DNA from: Chromatiales bacterium
GTDB taxonomy: Bacteria; Pseudomonadota; Gammaproteobacteria; SZUA-152
DNA length: 5,958 nt
NCBI GenBank assembly: GCA_026999335.1
Contig: JALTPW010000072.1
Location: 1 to 5,958 of the forward strand
Reading direction: 5' to 3'
Position numbers and translations under genes: made by a program. The notes under the pieces are model-generated. The model was not told the origin of the DNA. It made no database searches and saw only the letters and a list, made by a program, of their open reading frames with translations. Of this stretch, positions 1 through 5,958 are shown piece after piece. How positions within the stretch are numbered: the stretch's first letter is position 1; every line of letters starts with the position of its first letter.

Positions 1-102
1 CAATTGGCCCTGGCGCTGGGTTACCGGGTTAATCTCATCGTGGACAATACCAAAAAACACAATGGTTATTGTTATGCGAAGCGGATAGATATCTATAAAT
101 AG
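1..102 (+). CDS. C-terminal end of an unrecognised gene (5' end outside window)
   Basis: Frame 1 is open from the first base to a TAG at 100-102, giving 33 residues that begin QLALALGYRVNLIVDN and end YCYAKRIDIYK. The fragment has a short hydrophobic start followed by a basic, Tyr-rich tail, and does not look like the translation of a repeat. I do not recognise the family. It is called a gene end because the frame is open to the window edge, runs in the same direction as everything else, and is followed directly by non-coding repeat-like DNA. A frame open for only 33 codons could also be chance. No clear intrinsic terminator follows; the inverted repeat at 157-208 could serve as one at the RNA level. 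Confidence 0.45.
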   Translation, partial: QLALALGYRVNLIVDNTKKHNGYCYAKRIDIYK

Positions 103-156
103 CGATCAGGCTGGTTTGGTGTAAAGAGGTGGGCGGAGCGAGTCATCCAGGGTGCT

Positions 157-208
157 TGAAATACCGTATATTCTGGATTCCCGCCTGCGCGGGAATGACG
201 GTATTTCA
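157..208. repeat. Nested inverted repeat with ATTCCC-N8-GGGAAT core (dRS3/REP-like)
   Basis: The core is ATTCCC (177-182), eight bases GCCTGCGC, then GGGAAT (191-196). Around it lies a perfect 11-bp outer inverted repeat: TGAAATACCGT (157-167) pairs with ACGGTATTTCA (198-208). The core has the form of the Neisseria dRS3 repeat, and similar palindromes are scattered between genes in many proteobacteria. Translated, it gives the familiar spurious peptide DSRLRGNDG. The nested symmetry suggests a small mobile or palindromic element, possibly also a weak bidirectional transcription terminator. Copy number elsewhere in the genome cannot be seen here. Confidence 0.75.
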
Positions 209-308
209 TGTCTCTCAAACTTAAATCAGTACCATTCGGGCGTGTGGGTTCTGCTGCATCGGGCGGTACCGCACTGGCGTTATACAAAACACAAAAAATT
301 CACCAAGA

Positions 309-409
309 ATTCACCACAGAGGTGCACAGAGTGTTCAAAAACGTGTTTGTGGAAACCCCCAAATGACGACAGACCTCTCCTGTGTTTCTCAGTGTGCTCC
401 ATGGTGAAT
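309..409. repeat. Degenerate ~100-bp palindromic intergenic repeat
   Basis: The ends are a perfect 8-bp inverted repeat: ATTCACCA (309-316) and TGGTGAAT (402-409). Inside, the left arm reads CACAGAGGTGCACAGAGTG and the right arm, reverse-complemented, carries matching GAG, CACTGAGA and CACAGG pieces with several mismatches. This resembles the widespread 'accacagaggcacagag' class of intergenic palindromes found in many bacteria. An extra copy of ATTCACCA lies just upstream at 298-305, so an 11-bp near-tandem repeat precedes the left arm. The middle (about 336-375) does not pair obviously. No gene is supported in 103-455; only this element and the one at 157-208 stand out. Confidence 0.55.
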
Positions 410-455
410 CAATAATGTTTTTGCTGCCGGCTTTGCCGGGTAATAGGAACGGGCG

Positions 456-2528
456 ATGAAACAGGGAATTGAACGCCGGATTGGTTGGCTTGGGCGGGGA
501 GTGCTTTTATTCATGGCCTCGGTGCTCTGCCTGGGGATGCCGTCCGGCCCGGCGTCGGCCGACGCTGTCGATACGGCCCGTGAGCGGGGTCTTGCCTGGC
601 TGCTACAGGTACAGAACCGGGACGGCAGTTGGGGAGCAGCGGCGGATGAGGGTGGCGCGACGGTCGCCGCTACCGCCGAGGCCCTGGCGGCACTGCGCCG
701 TACCGGTGTCGGCCACGGGGTGGTCTATTCGCGCGGACTCTCCTGGCTGGCCAATGCCCGCACCGACAGCGTCGATGCCTTGGCGCGCAAGATTGTCGCC
801 CTGGAGGCGACGGGCGTGGATACCGTCGCGGCCGGTTTGCCCCCGGCCCTGTTGGCGTTGCGCAATGCGCAAAAGGGCTGGGGAACGTTCGGCGGCTACC
901 AGAACGGTGCGCTGGATACGGCGCTGGCGCTGGCGGCGGTGCATGCCTCTGGTATCGTCTACCCGGACACGAACGCCTCGCTCGGCATTATCCGTAATTT
1001 GCAAGCGGCGGGTGACGGCGGCTGGACGTTTGCCGCCAAGAGCCTGTCTTCTTCGGGGCAGACTTTTCCCACCAGCCATGTGCTGGTGACTCTCAGCCAG
1101 TATACCGGCAGCACATCCCATATCCGTCGCGGCATCCGATGGTTGTTGAGCCGGCAACAGGCCAATGACGCCTTTCTCGATACGGACACTGTCACGACAG
1201 GGGAAATCCAGCAAACGGCGCTGGCCTTGATCGCCCTGGAGGCCGCGGCGACGGCCAACATTGCCGAGGCGGTGAATGCCGCCAGCCGGATGGCGGCGGC
1301 GCGCGGTTTTCTGGTGGCCCGGCAAAATGCCGATGGTGGCTGGCATCGCGATGCCCTGCAAACGGCACTGGCCCTGCGTGCCTTGCCGGCGGTGACGCTG
1401 GCGGACGGCGACGGCGATGGTATTCCCGATGTGGTCGAGCCTTTGCTGGGCACCGATGCCGCTGTCGCCGATGGCTGGCTGCTGGGCCAGGTTGACCCCG
1501 GCAGCCTGCGGGGCCTGTCGTTTGTACGGGAGACGCTGGTCAATCGCAGTTTTGCCTTTACACCCACCGCCAGTGGTGGCCAGGCACCATATGCCTGGGG
1601 TCTGGCGGGCGGACATTTGCCGTCGGGCATCGCGCTCACTACGGCAACGGGTCGCTTGAGTGGTACGCCTTCCGTGGCCGGCGTCTTTCCGCTCAGTCTT
1701 TCCATTACCGATGCGGCGGTCAACAGTGTGATCGTGCCGGGGCAGATCCGCGTGCTGGCGGCGAGTGAGACCGGCGTGGATACGGATGGAGACGGCATGC
1801 CCAGCGTGTGGGAATTACAGCAGGGATTCAACCCTACTTCAGCCGCTGACGCCAGCGGGGATGCCGATGGTGATGGCCTGAGTAATTTGCAGGAATACCA
1901 GAACGGCACCGATCCACGCTCTTCTTCGGCGGACAGCGATGACGATGGCATGCCCGACGGGTTTGAGATATTGCACGGCCTGAATCACCTCGACCCCGCC
2001 GACAAGGATCAGGACAAGGACGGCGACGGCGTGACCAATCTGGCGGAATACCAGCAGGGCCGGAACCCGAGCGTGAATGAGGCGGCGGTGTTTGCGGTGG
2101 TGCTGATGGGCGATGGCATGGGCGACACGGACGGCGATGGCCTGCCGGATCGCTTTGAGAATGCCCATGGCCTCGATGTCAACGTGGACGATGCCGATGG
2201 GGACGCCGATGGTGACGGCCTGAGTAATATCGAAGAATACCGTCGCGGTACGCGCCCGGATCGGGCGGATACGGATGGCGATGGCTTGTCCGACGGTTTT
2301 GAGCTGCGTTACGGCTTTAATCCCCACAATCCGGCCGATGCGGCGCAGGATGCCGATGGCGATGGCCTGAGCAATCTTCAGGAGGCCCAGTGGGGTAGTG
2401 ATCCCAAAAAGGCGGACAGCGATGCCGATGGCGTCACGGATGGTGCGGAAGTGACAGCGGGCAGGAATCCGCTGGTCAATGAAGCGGCGGTGATCCGGTT
2501 GCTTTCCAGTGAGCGGGAAAACCCATGA
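456..2528 (+). CDS. Exported toroid-repeat / Ig / TSP3 calcium-loop protein, 690 aa
   Basis: The product looks like an exported, multi-domain calcium-binding protein of unknown role. Residues 1-35 form a signal peptide (basic start, hydrophobic core LLFMASVLCLG, likely cleavage after ASA35). Residues 40-312 hold about six helical repeats of the prenyltransferase/squalene-cyclase (alpha/alpha-toroid) type, with QW-like motifs such as QVQNRDGSWG (51-60), AGDGGW (185-190) and ARQNADGGW (288-296). The class II cyclase DxDD motif is absent, so a cyclase activity is unlikely. One calcium loop follows at 318-326. Residues 366-434 match a putative Ig (He_PIG) domain, with LPSGIALTTATGRLSGTP at 388-405. 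Residues 441-672 hold nine TSP3/EF-hand-like DxDxDG loops. No PEP-CTERM or LPXTG sorting signal is visible at the C-terminus. The ATG is preceded by AGGAA (445-449) at 6-bp spacing. The stop overlaps the next start (ATGA). The domain reading is firm; the function is not known. Confidence 0.9.
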   Translation: MKQGIERRIGWLGRGVLLFMASVLCLGMPSGPASADAVDTARERGLAWLLQVQNRDGSWGAAADEGGATVAATAEALAALRRTGVGHGVVYSRGLSWLANARTDSVDALARKIVALEATGVDTVAAGLPPALLALRNAQKGWGTFGGYQNGALDTALALAAVHASGIVYPDTNASLGIIRNLQAAGDGGWTFAAKSLSSSGQTFPTSHVLVTLSQYTGSTSHIRRGIRWLLSRQQANDAFLDTDTVTTGEIQQTALALIALEAAATANIAEAVNAASRMAAARGFLVARQNADGGWHRDALQTALALRALPAVTLADGDGDGIPDVVEPLLGTDAAVADGWLLGQVDPGSLRGLSFVRETLVNRSFAFTPTASGGQAPYAWGLAGGHLPSGIALTTATGRLSGTPSVAGVFPLSLSITDAAVNSVIVPGQIRVLAASETGVDTDGDGMPSVWELQQGFNPTSAADASGDADGDGLSNLQEYQNGTDPRSSSADSDDDGMPDGFEILHGLNHLDPADKDQDKDGDGVTNLAEYQQGRNPSVNEAAVFAVVLMGDGMGDTDGDGLPDRFENAHGLDVNVDDADGDADGDGLSNIEEYRRGTRPDRADTDGDGLSDGFELRYGFNPHNPADAAQDADGDGLSNLQEAQWGSDPKKADSDADGVTDGAEVTAGRNPLVNEAAVIRLLSSERENP
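1776..2471 (+). repeat. Array of nine TSP3-like calcium-loop repeats, internally duplicated
   Basis: Codons 441-672 of the large gene encode loops starting near D442, D469, D493, D520, D557, D583, D605, D632 and D654, nearly all with a DxDxDG core. Long loops (DADGDGLSN followed by L/I-Q/E-E) alternate with shorter loops (DGMPD or DGLSD followed by FE). At the DNA level the DADGDGLSN segments at 1860-1886, 2202-2228 and 2349-2375 are close copies with mostly synonymous differences. Such loops bind calcium in thrombospondins and in bacterial secreted proteins of this type; binding here is inferred from the acidic spacing. Confidence 0.85.
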
Positions 2529-3136
2529 GTCATAAACACTCAATCATTGCGGCATTGCTCATCGGCTGGGTGTCGGGGGCCGGGTCGTGGTATGTCATCA
2601 CCAAGGATCAGGATACGACCGGTGAGCAAGGGCTGGGTGATGCGCCGTCTGCTGCGCTGAATCCATCTGTCGATGAAAGCGGGGGAGAGCGATTGGCCAT
2701 TTTTCCACCGCCTGTTGGGGCGGGAAATCCGCCGGATGTTTCCGCCCGGGCGACGTTGCCGCCGGTGCTTCATGACCCGCCGCCGGAAATGCCTGCGCCT
2801 CTGATGGCGGCCGGGGAGGTGATGGGGGGTTTTGGGGATGACGGAGTGGTGCAGGATACGGGTGAATTTATCGATGCCGATGATCCACAGGCCTACATTG
2901 CCCATTTGAACGCCCGTTCCGACGACGATACGGTGCAGGATAGCGGCGAATTTATTGATGTGGATAATCCGCCAATGCATGCGGGCAGCGATTCTCTACC
3001 TCAGGATAGCGGCGAATTCATTGATGCCGATGATCCGCAGGCCTATACGGCCTATTGGGATGGGCGGAGCGATGGTGTGGTGCATGACACGGGCGAGTTC
3101 ATTGCGATTGATCCCCGGTCGGCGCCATTTCCCTGA
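2525..3136 (+). CDS. Small membrane-anchored acidic protein with four DxGEFI motifs, 203 aa
   Basis: I do not recognise a named family. Residues 1-6 are polar, and residues 7-25 (IIAALLIGWVSGAGSWYVI) form one hydrophobic segment, either an N-terminal membrane anchor with the rest in the periplasm or an uncleaved signal. Residues 30-105 are Pro/Gly/Ala-rich and look disordered. Residues 108-197 carry four copies of a short acidic motif, D[T/S]GEFI followed by an acidic stretch: QDTGEFIDADDP (110-121), QDSGEFIDVDNP (138-149), QDSGEFIDADDP (160-171) and HDTGEFIAIDP (187-197). Copies 1 and 3 share a QAY extension. The start lies in an ATGA overlap with the upstream stop and has only a weak purine-rich stretch before it, so translation is probably coupled. 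It probably works with the upstream exported protein, but no function can be assigned. Confidence 0.8.
   Translation: MSHKHSIIAALLIGWVSGAGSWYVITKDQDTTGEQGLGDAPSAALNPSVDESGGERLAIFPPPVGAGNPPDVSARATLPPVLHDPPPEMPAPLMAAGEVMGGFGDDGVVQDTGEFIDADDPQAYIAHLNARSDDDTVQDSGEFIDVDNPPMHAGSDSLPQDSGEFIDADDPQAYTAYWDGRSDGVVHDTGEFIAIDPRSAPFP
2846..3115 (+). repeat. Four-copy DxGEFI motif repeat within the small gene
   Basis: The copies lie at 2846-2896, 2930-2974, 2996-3046 and 3080-3115. Motif aspartates D111, D139, D161 and D188 are spaced 28, 22 and 27 residues apart, so the array reads as two copies of a two-motif unit about 50 residues long (108-157 and 158-197). In each unit the first motif continues into DDPQAY. 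Third-position differences between copies show that the duplication is not very recent and that the peptide has been conserved. Confidence 0.8.
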
Positions 3137-3156
3137 AAGGCACCTCCTGTTTTGTA

Positions 3157-3323
3157 TGGGCACTGCCCACCGGAAACGATGCAGGGCTGTCTTACTGTTG
3201 GTTTTCTCCCCTCCAATACTACGGATATTGACTTCCATTCACAGCCCGAATCCCCCGGGTTTCGCAAGCTCAACCCAGGCTACTTGCTTGCCGAGATTGC
3301 AATGGTGGGCGGTGCCCACCTGC
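3157..3323. repeat. Intergenic stretch with paired hairpins and a repeat-like stem
   Basis: Two nearly identical hairpins bracket this stretch: TGGGC-act-GCCCA at 3157-3169 and GGTGGGC-ggt-GCCCACC at 3304-3320. The aligned 15-mers (3157-3171 and 3306-3320) differ at two loop bases only. Between them, 3257-3283 reads GGGTTTCGCAAGCTCAACCC followed by aggctac, which resembles a common proteobacterial intergenic repeat. No open frame here looks like a protein. The remainder of 3137-3451 holds nothing I can name apart from a (GC)4G run at 3327-3335 followed by six T. Confidence 0.5.
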
Positions 3324-3424
3324 CGGGCGCGCGCGTTTTTTCCGATGCTGTGCCCTGCGTGGTGAGATCCCGGAGCGGCGAAACCGGTGAATGCCTGAAA
3401 GCCGTGGATATTGTCTTCCCCCCC

Positions 3425-3452
3425 TTGATTTTCAAATATTCATCACTATTAT
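3425..3452 (+). promoter_or_regulatory. Probable sigma70-type promoter of groESL
   Basis: The -35 candidate is TTGATT (3425-3430), 4 of 6 to consensus. The -10 candidate is TATTAT (3447-3452), 5 of 6 to consensus. The spacer is 16 bp. Transcription would start near 3459, inside the CIRCE operator, the usual arrangement for HrcA-repressed chaperone operons. It leaves a leader of about 100 nt before groES. I see no convincing sigma32-type -10 (CCCCATnT) at the right distance from CTTGATT or from the CCTGAAA at 3394-3400. Confidence 0.6.
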
Positions 3453-3478
3453 TAGCGCTCACTCGATGCGAGTGCTAA
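3452..3478. promoter_or_regulatory. CIRCE operator (HrcA-binding site)
   Basis: The site reads TTAGCGCTC, nine bases ACTCGATGC, then GAGTGCTAA, against the CIRCE consensus TTAGCACTC-N9-GAGTGCTAA. Only one of the 18 arm bases differs (G for A at 3457). An extra A/T pair (3451 and 3479) extends the symmetry. It lies about 80 bp upstream of groES and overlaps the predicted transcription start. In other bacteria HrcA binds here and represses groESL until heat shock; the hrcA gene is not in this window. Confidence 0.95.
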
Positions 3479-3560
3479 TTGCATCCCCCCTGTACGGGTC
3501 GTTGTGTGGCCTGTGGGTAACCCTTTTGTAGTAACACCTGTAAATCTGAGGAGATAGTAA

Positions 3561-3851
3561 ATGAACATTCGTCCTTTGCATGATCGCGTGCTGGTTCGTC
3601 GCATGGAGGAGGAGACCACCACCGCTGGCGGCATTGTCCTGCCAGGCTCCGCTGCAGAGAAGCCCAACCAGGGTGAAGTGCTGGCCGCAGGCCATGGCAA
3701 GATCCTGGAAAATGGCAGTGTTCGTCCCATGGACGTGAAGGTTGGTGACAAGATTCTGTTCGGTCAGTACGGCGGTACTGCCGTCAAGATCGATGGCGAA
3801 GAGTTGCTGATGATGCGTGAAGAAGACATCCAGGCCGTCGTTGAAGGCTGA
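3561..3851 (+). CDS. groES: Co-chaperonin GroES (Hsp10), 96 aa
   Basis: GroES forms a heptameric lid on the GroEL ring in the cytoplasm and closes the folding chamber when ATP is bound. The sequence is full length for the family and starts with the typical MNIRPLHDRVLVRR. The mobile loop spans about residues 16-33 and contains the IVL tripeptide (25-27) that contacts the GroEL apical domain. The roof-loop region follows (GHGKILENGS, 44-53), then the conserved GDKILFGQYGGTAVKIDGEE segment (62-81). An AGGAG (3549-3553) sits 7 bp before the ATG. groEL follows after 59 bp with no terminator between them, so the two are co-transcribed. Control is expected from the CIRCE site upstream. Nothing is unusual in the protein. 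Confidence 0.98.
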   Translation: MNIRPLHDRVLVRRMEEETTTAGGIVLPGSAAEKPNQGEVLAAGHGKILENGSVRPMDVKVGDKILFGQYGGTAVKIDGEELLMMREEDIQAVVEG

Positions 3852-3910
3852 TTTCACACCCGCAACTGATCTGTATTACACACTAATTTTAGAGCAAGAG
3901 GATTTTTGAC

Positions 3911-5569
<1,659 letters not shown>

Positions 5570-5583
5570 GCAGCCCTCTACCC

Positions 5584-5599
5584 CGGCTGTTGCCAGCCG
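5584..5599 (+). other. Small hairpin just after the groEL stop
   Basis: CGGCTG (5584-5589) and CAGCCG (5594-5599) form a 6-bp GC-rich stem with a 4-base loop (TTGC), 14 bp beyond the groEL stop codon and ahead of the main terminator. It has no T-run of its own. It may protect the 3' end of the mRNA or simply be part of the terminator region; its role is inferred. Confidence 0.45.
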
Positions 5600-5607
5600 A
5601 GCGTAAC

Positions 5608-5640
5608 AAAACCCCGCCAGGAGACCGGCGGGGTTTTTTT
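5608..5640 (+). terminator. Rho-independent terminator of groESL
   Basis: CCCCGCC (5612-5618) pairs with GGCGGGG (5627-5633) across an 8-base loop, and seven T follow at 5634-5640. The four A at 5608-5611 can extend the stem with the first four T, so it could also act weakly in the reverse direction. It closes the groES-groEL transcript and separates it from the stress-protein gene. Confidence 0.93.
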
Positions 5641-5673
5641 GTGTCTGCCGGTATACAAATGAGAGGGGGGGGG

Positions 5674-5727
5674 TTGACTTCGTGTGTCGAAGCTGAAGGA
5701 TGGCTGCTATCGTGCTAGCCTGATAAT
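5674..5727 (+). promoter_or_regulatory. Possible promoter region of the universal stress protein gene
   Basis: A good -35 hexamer TTGACT (5674-5679) directly follows a G9 run, and a good -10-like GATAAT lies at 5722-5727, but they are 42 bp apart and cannot belong to one promoter. TGCTATCGT (5705-5713) could be an extended -10 with a poor -35. A short inverted repeat CTTCG/CGAAG (5678-5692) overlaps the TTGACT end. A promoter is expected here because the groEL terminator lies upstream, but its exact position is uncertain. Confidence 0.3.
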
Positions 5728-5764
5728 CGGAGCAGTGAAAATACACGATCGATGGAGGTGTGAA

Positions 5765-5958
5765 ATGGCGGCCTACGAGAAAATTCTTGCCACGCTGGAT
5801 TTTGGCAGTGGGAGTGAGGTGGTCTATGAGCGTGCCACTGAGCTGGCAAAAATATATTCCACCAAGCTGCTGCTATTGCATGTGGTGGAGTACGTGCCTG
5901 TCGATCTTGGCAGTGATTTTATGCTCCCCGGGCCATTGGAGATCGAAGAGTCGCTGGT
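5765..5958 (+). CDS. Universal stress protein (UspA family), N-terminal 64 residues, cut by window end
   Basis: The frame is open from ATG 5765 to the window edge. The start MAAYEKILATLDFGSGSEVV matches the first beta strand and following loop of the UspA fold (typical form: Y-x-x-ILVAVD-F/L-S), then helix ERATELAKIY and second strand KLLLLHVVEY. Family members are cytoplasmic, about 140-150 residues, and often made under starvation, heat or oxidative stress. The ATP-binding G-x2-G-x9-G(S/T) motif that separates subfamilies lies near the C-terminus, outside the window, so ATP binding cannot be judged. A strong GGAGG (5754-5758) sits 6 bp before the ATG, which fixes the start. The gene follows the groEL terminator by about 125 bp in the same direction and is probably transcribed from its own promoter. 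It is too short to choose a specific usp gene name. Confidence 0.9.
   Translation, partial: MAAYEKILATLDFGSGSEVVYERATELAKIYSTKLLLLHVVEYVPVDLGSDFMLPGPLEIEESL

Noticed and set aside
152..415. 87-aa plus-strand open frame between the first two genes
   Set aside because: It reads through both palindromic repeats; its DSRLRGNDG peptide is the usual translation of this repeat type, and it lacks a ribosome-binding site.
427..439. CCGGC-ttt-GCCGG hairpin just before the 456 gene as a riboswitch or attenuator
   Set aside because: It is a single 5-bp stem with no alternative partner or T-run; too small to call as a regulator.
603..1616. 337-aa and 330-aa minus-strand open frames opposite the exported-protein gene
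   Set aside because: They are rich in Arg, Gln and Ser as expected for reverse frames of GC-rich genes, have no recognisable domain, and overlap a gene with clear signal peptide and domains.
3299..3341. Hairpin at 3304-3320 plus T6 at 3336-3341 as a terminator
   Set aside because: The T-run is 15 bases beyond the stem, too far for a standard intrinsic terminator; the (GC)4G run between them does not form a clear stem next to the T-run.
3394..3424. Sigma32 heat-shock promoter upstream of groES
   Set aside because: CCTGAAA is present at 3394-3400, but no CCCCATnT-like -10 lies 13-15 bp downstream; only a plain C7 run is found.
3152..3478. 108-aa plus-strand open frame upstream of groES
   Set aside because: It runs through the repeat hairpins, the groESL promoter and the CIRCE operator, and the peptide has no protein-like features.

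Overview
The window looks like chromosomal DNA of a gammaproteobacterium. The GroEL is of the standard proteobacterial type with a Gly-Met-rich tail, GC content is fairly high in the genes, and groES carries a CIRCE (HrcA) operator, as in several non-enteric gammaproteobacterial lineages but not in E. coli. Genus cannot be read from the sequence.

Layout, all genes on the + strand. (1) 1-102: the last 33 codons of an unrecognised gene. (2) 103-455: a non-coding stretch with two palindromic dispersed-repeat-like elements, a nested inverted repeat with a core of the form ATTCCC-N8-GGGAAT (157-208) and a degenerate ~100-bp palindrome (309-409). (3) 456-3136: a two-gene unit with an ATGA stop/start overlap. 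The first gene encodes a 690-aa exported protein with an alpha/alpha-toroid (prenyltransferase/squalene-cyclase-like repeat) domain, a putative Ig domain and nine C-terminal thrombospondin-type-3/EF-hand-like calcium loops, plus one isolated loop earlier. The second encodes a 203-aa membrane-anchored or secreted acidic protein with four copies of a D[T/S]GEFI-type motif. (4) 3137-3451: non-coding, with two near-identical hairpins and another repeat-like stem. (5) 3452-5640: the groES-groEL operon with a sigma70-type promoter overlapping a CIRCE operator, good ribosome-binding sites and a strong intrinsic terminator. (6) 5641-5958: an intergenic region with a G9 tract, then the start of a universal stress protein gene cut by the window end.

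groESL is a textbook heat-shock operon, probably repressed by HrcA. The uspA-like gene lies beyond the groEL terminator and is probably transcribed separately. The least explained part is the 456-3136 pair. Its overlap suggests that a calcium-binding exported toroid protein and a small repeat protein are made together and act together outside the cytoplasm. What they do is not known from the sequence.
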